A DNA stretch of 9,787 bases from Fimbriimonadaceae bacterium (GCA_025451715.1 JANWJY010000071.1:1-9787), one strand, 5' to 3'; shown: positions 1-6,022, counted from the stretch's first letter. The notes: generated from the letters alone by a model not told the origin. Program-made: numbers and translations.

Positions 1-20
1 AAACCTGGGGGGGTTTGGCT

Positions 21-38
21 ACCGGCGCGACCGCCGGT
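21..38. repeat. GC-rich hairpin upstream of hicA
   Basis: ACCGGCG and CGCCGGT form a perfect 7-bp inverted repeat around a CGAC loop, 32 bp before the hicA start. A weaker inverted repeat, AAACC/GGTTT, sits at 1-16. No T-run follows either. It could be the end of an upstream transcript or a dispersed hairpin, and the left edge of the window prevents a decision. Confidence 0.4.
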
Positions 39-70
39 GCGCCCGCCGCCGTACGGTAACGTCGCACGAA

Positions 71-259
71 GTGAAGAAGAGCGAGTTTGAGCGCCACCTA
101 AAGCAGCACGGTTGCCAGCTCGCGCGACAAGGCGGACGCCACGAGATTTGGGAACACCGAGAGTCCGGCCGCACTGCGGCGGTGCCGAGTCACGCGGAAC
201 TGAAAAGATCGACCGTCAGAAGGATCTGTGACGACTTAGAAGTTCCGCGTCCGTTCTGA
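71..259 (+). CDS. hicA: HicA family mRNA interferase toxin
   Basis: This 62-aa protein has the full HicA pattern. An N-terminal helix (KSEFERHLKQHGC) leads into the catalytic loop GGRHEIWEH with the active-site histidine at residue 24, followed by the strand AAVPSH (about 36-41) and a C-terminal helix LKRSTVRRICDDLEVP. HicA proteins are double-stranded-RNA-binding-fold ribonucleases that cleave translated mRNAs and are neutralised by HicB. The length is normal for the family. The start is GTG at 71; no clear Shine-Dalgarno is visible and the upstream promoter is uncertain. The gene is oddly placed: its cognate-looking antitoxin lies immediately downstream on the opposite strand, stops 2 bp apart, so toxin and antitoxin cannot share an mRNA. 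The family call is confident; toxicity and pairing are inferred. Confidence 0.88.
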   Translation: MKKSEFERHLKQHGCQLARQGGRHEIWEHRESGRTAAVPSHAELKRSTVRRICDDLEVPRPF

Positions 260-261
260 GT

Positions 262-483
262 TCACGACGCGCGAGGGACAGAAGTGACGACTGCGCCCTT
301 TGCAAGGCTGCTGACGGCCTTCTCTCGGCGAAAAGCCATGAGCTCGTTGAGGGCGTCGAGCACCATCGCTTTGGCTTCCTCCGGGGTCTCGCCTTCGGAG
401 ACCGCGCCGGGGACTTCGGGCACGAAGGCCGTGTAGCCGCCTTCCTCGCACGGCTCGATGATGATAGTCAGCTCGTCGGACAC
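262..483 (-). CDS. hicB: Short HicB family antitoxin, convergent with hicA
   Basis: The 73-aa protein carries the HicB signature: a beta strand LTIIIEP, then CEEGGYTAFVPEVPGAVSEG (residues 12-31), then the helix TPEEAKAMVLDALNELMAFRR. This is the partial RNase-H fold that occludes HicA. It has no C-terminal helix-turn-helix or ribbon-helix-helix, so it is the short HicB class. The chosen start is GTG at 483, which gives the usual N-terminus and has a CATAAT box 7 nt upstream, suggesting a leaderless message. In-frame GTG at 531 would only add residues with no family match. The stop at 262 is 2 bp from the hicA stop. A longer open frame running over apt on this strand is a shadow; only this C-terminal part is real. 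Confidence 0.82.
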   Translation of the reverse strand: MSDELTIIIEPCEEGGYTAFVPEVPGAVSEGETPEEAKAMVLDALNELMAFRREKAVSSLAKGAVVTSVPRAS

Positions 484-496
484 AGTCCCTATTATG
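484..496 (-). promoter_or_regulatory. Candidate leaderless promoter (-10) of hicB
   Basis: On the minus strand CATAAT (496-491) is followed by 7 nt and then the GTG start at 483. This spacing would place the transcription start at or next to the start codon. No good -35 box was seen. The same geometry recurs at three other genes here, which raises confidence. Confidence 0.5.
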
Positions 497-550
497 ACGC
501 CCTTGCTTGCCGACTCATTCGGCAATGTCACCGGGGCGAACGGCGCGTCA

Positions 551-568
551 GCCCCGGCCTGCCGGGGC
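551..568. repeat. Perfect GC hairpin between hicB and apt
   Basis: GCCCCGGC and GCCGGGGC are perfect complements around a 2-nt centre, so in RNA a 7-bp stem with a CCTG loop is likely. A second smaller stem (GGCGG/CCGCC) follows directly at about 567-581. It lies in the divergent region upstream of both hicB and apt, so it is either an operator-like palindrome or a dispersed GC-rich repeat. No T-run follows. Confidence 0.5.
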
Positions 569-626
569 GGAGACCCCGCCGAACTTGTGAGGGAAATGGA
601 ATCGGGGCGTGAGCACGCGCGCCAGG

Positions 627-640
627 TATAAGAAGCCCGA
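627..640 (+). promoter_or_regulatory. Candidate leaderless promoter (-10) of apt
   Basis: TATAAG at 627-632 stands 7 nt before the ATG of apt, so transcription is expected to begin at or near the A of the start codon. No Shine-Dalgarno of normal spacing is present, in agreement with a leaderless message. Confidence 0.5.
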
Positions 641-1161
641 TGCCCGCACCCATCGCCGCGTCCCTGATCCGCGACGTCCCCGACTTCCCCAAGCCGGGGA
701 TCATGTTCAAGGACATCACCCCCATCCTGCAGAGCCCGGCGGCGATGAAGGAGGTCGTCGGGCTGCTCGCCGACGACGCGCGCGCGCGCGGAGCGGAGTC
801 GATCGTCGGGATCGAGAGCCGCGGGTTCGTGTTCGGCGTGCCGGTCGCGATGGCGCTCGGTGTTCCTTTTGTGATGGCGCGAAAGCTCGGCAAACTTCCC
901 TTCGACCGCATCACCGAGGAGTACGCGCTGGAGTACGGCACCAACACGGTCGAGATGCACACCGACTCGGTCACGCCGGGGCAGCACGCGTACATCGTCG
1001 ACGACCTTCTCGCGACCGGCGGGACCGCGGCGGCGGCGGCGCGCCTTGTCGAACGCCTCAACGCCAGCGTCTGCGGCTTCGGGTTCGTGGTCGAGCTCAA
1101 GGTCCTCGACGGCCGCCGCAACCTGCGCGGGTACGAGATCTGCGCGCTGATCGAGTACTGA
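640..1161 (+). CDS. apt: Adenine phosphoribosyltransferase
   Basis: This enzyme converts adenine plus PRPP to AMP and pyrophosphate in cytoplasmic purine salvage. The 173-aa protein has the normal length and the full Apt layout: the N-terminal segment IRDVPDFPKPGIMFKDITPIL (residues 10-30), the flexible-loop region after IVGIESRGFVFGVPVA (55-70) with ARKLGKLP (80-87), and the PRPP-binding motif IVDDLLATGGTA (119-130) with the two adjacent aspartates and the TGGT phosphate loop. The C-terminal ELKVLDGRRNL (152-162) also fits the family. ATG 640 is chosen because it gives the canonical N-terminus and has a TATAAG box 7 nt upstream. Two hairpin repeats follow the stop. It is a single gene upstream of the miaA-hfq-dapF group and may be transcribed separately. 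Confidence 0.95.
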   Translation: MPAPIAASLIRDVPDFPKPGIMFKDITPILQSPAAMKEVVGLLADDARARGAESIVGIESRGFVFGVPVAMALGVPFVMARKLGKLPFDRITEEYALEYGTNTVEMHTDSVTPGQHAYIVDDLLATGGTAAAAARLVERLNASVCGFGFVVELKVLDGRRNLRGYEICALIEY

Positions 1162-1166
1162 CCCCT

Positions 1167-1244
1167 TTGGGAGTGCGCGGACCAATCCGCGCCTTTCCGG
1201 CGTTGGGAGTGCGCGGCTTCAGCCGCGCTTTTGCATCGCCGGCG
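1167..1244. repeat. Two tandem hairpin repeats between apt and miaA
   Basis: Two copies of a unit starting TTGGGAGTGCGCGG lie 36 bp apart (1167 and 1203). Each carries a perfect 7-bp hairpin: GCGCGGA-CCAA-TCCGCGC (1175-1192) and GCGCGGC-TTCA-GCCGCGC (1211-1228). The base pair at the loop end differs as A-T versus C-G, so the change is compensated and the stem is preserved. Both are followed by short pyrimidine runs (CTTTCC; TTTTGC), so they could act as weak terminators for apt. The layout resembles dispersed REP-like elements. Confidence 0.7.
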
Positions 1245-1280
1245 GATTGATCGTAATCGGTAGCTCAACCCTTCGGCGTA

Positions 1281-2204
1281 GTGCCATCATCCTTCATCCC
1301 TCATCCTTCACCCTTACTAATTGCTGTCATGGGCCCGACCGCGTCGGGAAAGTCCGAAGTGGCGGAATTGCTCGCGGACCGGCTCGGGCTGCAGCTCGTG
1401 AACGCCGACGCGTTTATGGTGTACCGCGGGCTCGACATCGGCACCAACAAGCCCGCGCGCAAGGCCGAGTACGAGCTGATCGACATCGTAGGGCCGGACG
1501 AGGAGTTCGGCGTCGGCGAGTACGTGCGCCGCGCGGCCGACCTGCTCGAGCGGCTCTTCTGCGAGGACCGCGGCGCGGTCGTGGTCGGCGGAACGGGCTT
1601 CTACGTCCGCGCACTGTTTGAGGAGTACACCGGCCTCATGCCCGCCCCCGACCCCGCGCTGCGCGAACGGCTCGACGACCGTGAGCGCGCCGAGGGCCTC
1701 CCGGCCCTCGCCAAAGAGCTCGCCGAAATGGCCCCCGAGATCGCCCAGGCTACCGACCTGCAAAACCCCGTCCGCGTCCGCCGCGCCCTCGAAAAGCTCG
1801 CCGACTCCCGCCCCCCCATCGCCTTCAAGCTCCCTCCGTTCGCCAAGTCGAAGTTCATCCTCGACCCACCCCAAAACGACCTCGACGAAGCCATCGCCCG
1901 CCGCGTCGACGCCATGTTCGCCGCAGGCTGGGAAGACGAGGTCGCGGAGCTGCTCGCAAAGGGCGTGGCAAAAACCTCACCAGCGTTCCGGGCAATCGGG
2001 TATCAATCGCTCATCGGCCTCATTGAGGGCAGGCTCAGCACGGAAGAAGCCAGGCTCAAGACCATCACCGAGACGCGGCAGTACGCGAAACGGCAACGGA
2101 CTTGGCTTAGGTCGGAACCGAGCGCCCACGTCATCCCGACCGGGAATGCCGCCAAGCCTGCCGTCGAGGCAGTTTTTGAATGTTTGATTAGTCCAGGGAA
2201 GTGA
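1281..2204 (+). CDS. miaA: tRNA dimethylallyltransferase (isopentenyltransferase)
   Basis: MiaA transfers a dimethylallyl group from DMAPP to N6 of A37 in tRNAs that read UNN codons. The protein is about 307 aa, normal for the family. The P-loop GPTASGKS is at residues 18-25, followed by NADAFMVYRGLDIGTNKP (41-58), GGTGFYVRAL (about 103-112), the NPVRVRRALE segment, and the C-terminal AIGYQSL...ETRQYAKRQRTWLR substrate-binding block. The start is uncertain. ATG at 1329 would begin directly at the P-loop and lose the first beta strand (LLIAV), so GTG 1281 is preferred, although no Shine-Dalgarno precedes it. With GTG 1281, residues 3-11 are encoded by a heptanucleotide repeat tract. hfq follows after 1 nt, the common miaA-hfq arrangement. 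Confidence 0.93.
   Translation: MPSSFIPHPSPLLIAVMGPTASGKSEVAELLADRLGLQLVNADAFMVYRGLDIGTNKPARKAEYELIDIVGPDEEFGVGEYVRRAADLLERLFCEDRGAVVVGGTGFYVRALFEEYTGLMPAPDPALRERLDDRERAEGLPALAKELAEMAPEIAQATDLQNPVRVRRALEKLADSRPPIAFKLPPFAKSKFILDPPQNDLDEAIARRVDAMFAAGWEDEVAELLAKGVAKTSPAFRAIGYQSLIGLIEGRLSTEEARLKTITETRQYAKRQRTWLRSEPSAHVIPTGNAAKPAVEAVFECLISPGK
1288..1315 (+). repeat. Heptanucleotide tandem repeat at the miaA 5' end
   Basis: Four head-to-tail 7-mers occur: CATCCTT, CATCCCT, CATCCTT, CACCCTT. They fall just after the GTG 1281 start and encode a low-complexity SSFIPHPSP peptide not typical of MiaA. Because 7 is not a multiple of 3, gain or loss of one copy would shift the frame between GTG 1281 and the P-loop. 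It is otherwise a short pyrimidine microsatellite. Confidence 0.75.
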
Positions 2205-2208
2205 AATG
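2195..2208 (+). promoter_or_regulatory. Ribosome binding site of hfq
   Basis: AGGGAAG at 2195-2201, inside the last codons of miaA, precedes the hfq ATG at 2206 by a short spacer. The miaA stop TGA (2202-2204) is separated from the hfq ATG by one base, which favours translational coupling. Confidence 0.6.
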
Positions 2209-2469
2209 GGAAAAGCTTTAAATCTCCAGGATATGTTCTTAAACCAGGTGCGGAAGGAGGGGATTTCCGTCACTATTTATTTGATGGGCGGGATCCAGTT
2301 GAGGGGGAACGTGCGGGGGTTCGACGCGTTCACCGTGCTGCTCGATTCTCCGGGGAAACCGACCCAGTTGGTATACAAACACGCGATCACGAGCGTCGTA
2401 CCAAATAGGCAGATCGGTGGGAAGGACGAAGGTGACCACGGGAGCGCTCCAGACGACAGGGACTCTTAA
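2206..2469 (+). CDS. hfq: RNA chaperone Hfq
   Basis: Hfq is a hexameric Sm-like protein that binds sRNAs and mRNAs and promotes their pairing. The 87-aa product shows the Sm1 region LNLQDMFLNQVRKEGISVTIYLMGGIQLRG (residues 5-34) with Q8 and F11 of the N-terminal helix, then FDAFTVLL (39-46) and the diagnostic Sm2 motif VYKHAITSVVP (56-66). The tail (67-87) is short, polar and acidic (KDEGDHGSAPDDRDS), as in many non-enterobacterial Hfq proteins. Its coding end overlaps the 5' end of dapF by 38 nt. Together with miaA directly upstream, the order matches the widespread miaA-hfq pairing, with dapF in the slot where hflX sits in enterobacteria. Confidence 0.96.
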   Translation: MGKALNLQDMFLNQVRKEGISVTIYLMGGIQLRGNVRGFDAFTVLLDSPGKPTQLVYKHAITSVVPNRQIGGKDEGDHGSAPDDRDS

Positions 2470-3313
2470 GTTCAGGAAGATGCACGGGATCGGGAACGAT
2501 TTCGTGATGGTGGACTGCGTGCGCTCGGCGGTGCCGGCGGGGGACCCGTCGGAGATTTCGCGGGCCGTGTGCGACCGGCGGTTTGGCGTCGGCGCGGACG
2601 GGCTGATCTATATCGAGGAAGAGCCGCACCCCGACGCGCCGATCGGGCAGGCGTTCCGCATGCGGATGTGGAACCCGGACGGGAGCGAGAGCGAGATGTG
2701 CGGCAACGGCATTCGCTGCGTCGCGCGGTTCTTGATCGACGAGGGGATCACGAACCTGCCGAAGATCGAGGTGCACACCGGCGCAGGGCTCATGGTCCTC
2801 GAGGAGGCCGGCGAAGGGCTGGTGAAGGTCGATATGGGACTGGCCAGGCTGGAGCGCGGCGAAATCGGGATGACCGGCCCAGCGGACGAACAGTTCGTCG
2901 CTCAGCCGGTCGAGGCGCTGGGGCAGACGTTCAGCGGCACTGCCGTGTCGATGGGCAACCCGCACTTGGTGATGCTCGTCGACGATGTGAAGGCGATCGA
3001 CCTTGCGAAGCTGGGGCCGGTGCTGGAGCACAACGAGCTGTTCCCTAACCGCACGAACGTGCACTTCGTTCAGGTCGTGGACGAGGGGCACATTATCCAG
3101 CGGACGTGGGAGCGCGGCGCGGGCGCGACGCTCGCTTGCGGGACCGGGGCGTGCGCCTCTGCGGTCGCGACTTATCTGAACGGAAAGACCTGGCGGCACG
3201 TCACTGTGGACCTTCCGGGCGGGCAGCTAAAGATAGAGTACGCGGAGGACGGGCACGTCTTCATGACTGGGCCCGCAACGACCGTGTATGACGGTGTGTG
3301 GCCGCAGGCGTAG
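2432..3313 (+). CDS. dapF: Diaminopimelate epimerase
   Basis: DapF interconverts LL- and meso-diaminopimelate, the last step before lysine and the source of meso-DAP for peptidoglycan. Both catalytic cysteines are present in their motifs: Cys90 in SEMCGNGIRC and Cys236 in ATLACGTGACAS. The N-terminal LKFRKMHGIGNDF and the central MGNPHLVMLVDD also fit. The GTG at 2432 is preferred because GAAGGA (2421-2426) lies 5 nt before it; this gives 293 aa, slightly longer than usual through a 12-residue N-terminal extension. GTG 2417 is an in-frame alternative with a poorer site, and ATG 2480 would cut the first strand. The gene begins inside the hfq coding end, indicating co-transcription. The stop at 3311-3313 is followed almost at once by the 21-bp repeat array. 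Confidence 0.95.
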   Translation: MTTGALQTTGTLKFRKMHGIGNDFVMVDCVRSAVPAGDPSEISRAVCDRRFGVGADGLIYIEEEPHPDAPIGQAFRMRMWNPDGSESEMCGNGIRCVARFLIDEGITNLPKIEVHTGAGLMVLEEAGEGLVKVDMGLARLERGEIGMTGPADEQFVAQPVEALGQTFSGTAVSMGNPHLVMLVDDVKAIDLAKLGPVLEHNELFPNRTNVHFVQVVDEGHIIQRTWERGAGATLACGTGACASAVATYLNGKTWRHVTVDLPGGQLKIEYAEDGHVFMTGPATTVYDGVWPQA

Positions 3314-3317
3314 TTGC

Positions 3318-3588
3318 CCTGGATCCTTAAAGCCCTCCCCTGGCACCCCCAAAAACTCACCTGGACCCCCACCAGGAACCCCTGGACCCACCTGGGTCGG
3401 ACTGGTCCCGAATCAGTCACTCCTGGACCCGGTCCAGGAATCCCTGACAGGCTCAAAAAACCCCCTGGCACCATCCAAAAACCGACTGACGACACCCAGG
3501 TCTGACCTACACCGTGCCAGGGGTTCCTGGACCGACTCCAGGCGGCCATCCAAGCTCTCAAAACCGGCACTCCAGACTCAAACAAGCC
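3318..3588. repeat. Degenerate 21-bp tandem array, CCTGG/CCAGG-rich
   Basis: This fills most of the 343-bp gap between dapF and the next gene. Units begin CCTGG at 3318, 3339, 3360, 3381, 3422, 3464 and 3526, with diverged starts at 3401/3402, 3443, 3485, 3506, 3547 and 3568: about 13 units with a 21-bp period and two single-base slips. The second half of each unit starts 11-12 bp later either as CCAGG (3372, 3434, 3496, 3517, 3538) or as C(C/T)CAAAA-type A-tracts (3351, 3455, 3477, 3560). Unit 3422 contains a perfect 8+1+8 palindrome, CCTGGACC-C-GGTCCAGG. CCAGGAACCCCTGG (3372-3385) is exactly complementary to 3517-3530. A 21-bp period is two helical turns. One frame stays open across it (7 residues per unit) but looks non-coding. 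Confidence 0.85.
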
Positions 3589-3606
3589 CGTAGCCACCAG
3601 CGAAGC

Positions 3607-3623
3607 TCCCCGGAAAGCGGGGA
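3607..3623 (+). repeat. Small hairpin in the leader of the 3657 gene
   Basis: TCCCCG and CGGGGA pair perfectly (6 bp) around a GAAAG loop, between the 21-bp array and the start of the next gene. It lies about 33 bases before the ATG and upstream of its GGAG ribosome site (3645-3648). It could be part of a structured leader together with the array. Confidence 0.5.
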
Positions 3624-3656
3624 CAGAGCCGAACAAGGGGGGCCGGAGCATCACAA

Positions 3657-4343
3657 ATGAGTGATTACGTCAAAACAAACGAGGCAGACCTCGTCATCCA
3701 ACTGAACGACCACGCCGCAGGCGTCACGACCCACGGAGCGACCGTCGGCTTTACAGCCCCCGAGATCGCTCAAGCGACAACCGACGCCGCGACAGCGACG
3801 CACGCCGTCAACGGCCAGTCGCTCTACACCTCAAAGGGCCAAGAGTGGACGGAGTACAAACGCATCCTCCTCTACGGCCCTCTCAACGACCCGATGCCCG
3901 GCACGCCAACTGCACCCGTGACTGGTGCGCCCGGAATCGGTGCGCTCCCTTCGATCGTCGCGCGCTTCCGACAGCGCGCAGAACGAATGAAGGCGCACCC
4001 CGCCTACACGCAAGCCATCGGCGAGGACTGTCGCATCGTCGCACCAGTCGCGCCGCCGGCCGGCACTCCGAAACCGGAGCTCACGGCGAAGGCGGAAACG
4101 TCCTATGTCGTGCGGCTCACGTTCGCCATGCGCGGACACGACAAGATCGAGATCTACTCCAAGCGCGGGAGCGAAGTGGACTGGACCCTGATCACTGTCG
4201 ACACCAACACCCCCTACCTCGACGGACGCCTCCCGCTCGTGCCTAACACGCCCGAGGTGCGCGAGTACCGCGCGCGCTACGTCGACAACGACGTCCCCAT
4301 AGGCGACTGGTCCGACGTCGTCTCCGCCACCGCCCAGGCCTAA
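3657..4343 (+). CDS. Uncharacterised protein with C-terminal fibronectin-III-like part
   Basis: The function is not recognised. The 228-aa protein has no signal peptide and no membrane segment. Residues 1-75 are Ala/Thr-rich and probably helical. A conserved-looking middle follows: an EYKRILLYGPLNDP stretch, then a Pro/Gly linker (about 82-97) and a basic helix with FRQRAERMKAHPAYTQAIGEDCRIV (about 104-128). After a Pro-rich hinge, residues about 138-228 form alternating strands ending in PEVREYRARYVDNDVPIGDWSDVVSATA, which reads as a fibronectin type III-like beta sandwich. I have an impression of related hypothetical proteins in environmental bacteria with the same 'AYTQAIG' and 'REYRARYVD' blocks, but cannot confirm it. 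ATG 3657 is supported by GGAG 8 nt upstream. The long 21-bp repeat array precedes it, so the two may belong together. Confidence 0.75.
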   Translation: MSDYVKTNEADLVIQLNDHAAGVTTHGATVGFTAPEIAQATTDAATATHAVNGQSLYTSKGQEWTEYKRILLYGPLNDPMPGTPTAPVTGAPGIGALPSIVARFRQRAERMKAHPAYTQAIGEDCRIVAPVAPPAGTPKPELTAKAETSYVVRLTFAMRGHDKIEIYSKRGSEVDWTLITVDTNTPYLDGRLPLVPNTPEVREYRARYVDNDVPIGDWSDVVSATAQA

Positions 4344-4356
4344 CCAGCCACTGACC

Positions 4357-4403
4357 CCGGGGTGAGCGTCATCCTGAGCGACGTAGAAGGAGCGCCACCC
4401 CGG
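4357..4403. terminator. Stem-loop between convergent genes, REP-like
   Basis: CCGGGGTG (4357-4364) and CACCCCGG (4396-4403) form a perfect 8-bp stem, extended by GCG/CGC (4366-4368 with 4393-4395) after a one-base bulge. The loop holds GTCATCCTGAGCG, a string that recurs in intergenic repeats of several bacterial groups as far as I recall. It sits between the stop of the + gene (4343) and that of the - gene (4421), so it could serve as a bidirectional transcription end even without a U-run. Confidence 0.55.
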
Positions 4404-4420
4404 CTACCCAACCGCCAAAT

Positions 4421-6022
4421 CTACACGTCGCAGAGTTCGTTGCATCGTTTTCCCAGAAGAATCGATCGCGCTTCAATGAACTCGTAATAGTTGGATCCTT
4501 CGTAGTCAAACTCAGATGGGTCAGGCATCAGGTTCGACTTGAAGACCGCCTTCGCTCGATCGCCTAGTGCCGCGACGGCTTGTGGAATGTAAACGCGCGG
4601 GTCTCGCGCTCTAATCCAGTTGTTGGACGCTGCACTCGTCATGCAAACGTTCGCGAGTACATTTGGTTCCGTGTAGACGTAATTCTCGCGCACCCAGTCC
4701 TTCGGATAAATGTGATGATACTGTTTCTTGTTATAGCCGCTCAGCGCCTCCGAGACATCGATCGCTGTACCAGTTATGAGATCGCGAGGATTCATGCTCG
4801 CAAGCATGAGGATAAACGCACGACTTCGAGAATAGTTGCTACGAAATGTAACGCTTCGAAACTCGAACGAATCCATAGGGAATCCAAATTCCTCCTTAAC
4901 GCCTGCGTCATTGACGACCCAGTCCAGAACCGTGTCGAGATCCTTCGAAACGAAGTTCTCGCCCCCCACCTTGTACCGCTCCGAGAAGCTGGCGCGCCAA
5001 AACCACTGGTTCAGCCGCCGCACTTGGTCAGCGTTGGGTTTAGGGCAATGAGAGTAGATGTAGGCGGTAATCGCCAAGAGCGCTTCGTAGGCCAGGAAAT
5101 CCCAGCTATGAATGCGGTATTGAGTCGAGAATAAGTCGATAGCCTGCTCCAGGCTCTTCTCAGTTGCTGAAATCAACTCGTCGAGCTCGCTATCACTCTT
5201 GTCCCGCAGCGACTTAATTGCTGACTCCTTTATCGTGCCGATTGCCACAGCGGAAAGGCACTTAAGCACAGACTCGCGATCGACATCGCCAAAGCCCTTT
5301 GGGTCTAGACTCTGACAAATGCGCGTGATGTGGTTGTTGAGGTCAAAACCGGCGGAGAATGTCGCTGCGACCATTAGGTCGTAAACGGAGAGCTTCGTTC
5401 CCGAACTATTAATGCGCTCGAAGATCGGACAGACCTGCTCCAACCCTAGATCCTTCAATGTCAGAACTGGGAATCGATAGGAGTTGAACGCACTGAGCAA
5501 TTGATCTAGCCGAGTCTGCAGCTTTCCATCCATGGAGTCTACAGTTTGCAGCTCAGTGCGATAGTTCAGCAAACGGGGCGTGTCATAGACACAGCGCAAC
5601 GGAAACCAGCGCTTGTCGGATGTCCCGGGCCGCGGCCGAAGAAACTCCTGGTTCTCAAGATCGTAACTGACTTCAAATCCGCCCGCCTGCAAGCTCTTTG
5701 CAAATGTCGAATATACGACGGTCAGGCGTTGCTGGCCGTCGAGCACATAATCAGTTGGACTCATGTCATCCGTTTGCGGCAGGAGAAAGTCGCCGATATT
5801 GCGCTCCGATGCAATCTTGTCATGGGTGCGCCAAATCAGCAGACTTCCGACCGGATAGTTGTTCGCGATGCTATCCAAGAGCCGAACTGCTTGCTCTTCC
5901 TTCCAAACAAATGGACGCTGGAACCGTGGAACTTTAATCTCACCCTTTTCGATTGCCGTAATCAGATCGCTGATGTACGGCGTCGTTGGTTCTATTCGTC
6001 CCGCGATCGTGTTGACCGGCAT
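4421..6022 (-). CDS. DUF262 / HNH-type nuclease protein (GmrSD-like)
   Basis: This 533-aa protein combines an N-terminal DUF262 (ParB/Srx-like, nucleotide-hydrolysing) domain with a C-terminal HNH-type nuclease. DUF262 landmarks are VPRFQRPFVW (31-40), LLDSIANNYPVGSLLIW (48-64), the hallmark DGQQRLT (95-101) and FERINSSGTKLSVYDL (201-216). The nuclease end has QYHHIYPKDW (434-443) with the His pair, then EPNVLANV and SNNWIRARDPRVYI (452-479), matching the H...N...N pattern of DUF262-linked HNH domains. Relatives include the type IV restriction enzyme GmrSD, which cuts modified DNA. ATG 6022 has a perfect TATAAT 6 nt upstream. It follows the PD-(D/E)XK gene by 93 bp on the same strand, and GC content is visibly lower than in the flanks. 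An anti-phage restriction role is inferred. Confidence 0.85.
   Translation of the reverse strand: MPVNTIAGRIEPTTPYISDLITAIEKGEIKVPRFQRPFVWKEEQAVRLLDSIANNYPVGSLLIWRTHDKIASERNIGDFLLPQTDDMSPTDYVLDGQQRLTVVYSTFAKSLQAGGFEVSYDLENQEFLRPRPGTSDKRWFPLRCVYDTPRLLNYRTELQTVDSMDGKLQTRLDQLLSAFNSYRFPVLTLKDLGLEQVCPIFERINSSGTKLSVYDLMVAATFSAGFDLNNHITRICQSLDPKGFGDVDRESVLKCLSAVAIGTIKESAIKSLRDKSDSELDELISATEKSLEQAIDLFSTQYRIHSWDFLAYEALLAITAYIYSHCPKPNADQVRRLNQWFWRASFSERYKVGGENFVSKDLDTVLDWVVNDAGVKEEFGFPMDSFEFRSVTFRSNYSRSRAFILMLASMNPRDLITGTAIDVSEALSGYNKKQYHHIYPKDWVRENYVYTEPNVLANVCMTSAASNNWIRARDPRVYIPQAVAALGDRAKAVFKSNLMPDPSEFDYEGSNYYEFIEARSILLGKRCNELCDV

Noticed and set aside
1..16. Rho-independent terminator
   Set aside because: AAACC/GGTTT is only a 5-bp A/T-G/C mix with a G-rich loop and no following U-run beyond the stem.
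262..1185. 307-codon minus-strand frame opposite apt
   Set aside because: Most of it is the GC-rich shadow of apt. Only the last 73 codons match a family (HicB).
609..1250. 213-codon + frame overlapping apt
   Set aside because: Arg-rich out-of-frame shadow of apt; the apt frame carries all family motifs.
3318..3588. CRISPR array
   Set aside because: Units are 21 bp, contiguous and degenerate, with no unique spacers and no cas genes nearby.
3288..3593. Open frame of 101 codons running through the 21-bp array
   Set aside because: The period is 7 codons so the frame stays open by chance of the repeat. The product is low-complexity Pro/Ser/Lys-rich, its ATG lies inside dapF without a ribosome site, and single-base slips in the array are not frame-preserving.
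4421..6022. Calling the DUF262 gene GmrSD proper
   Set aside because: It has the DUF262 and HNH halves, but the partner gene and lack of tests for modified-DNA cleavage do not justify the specific name.
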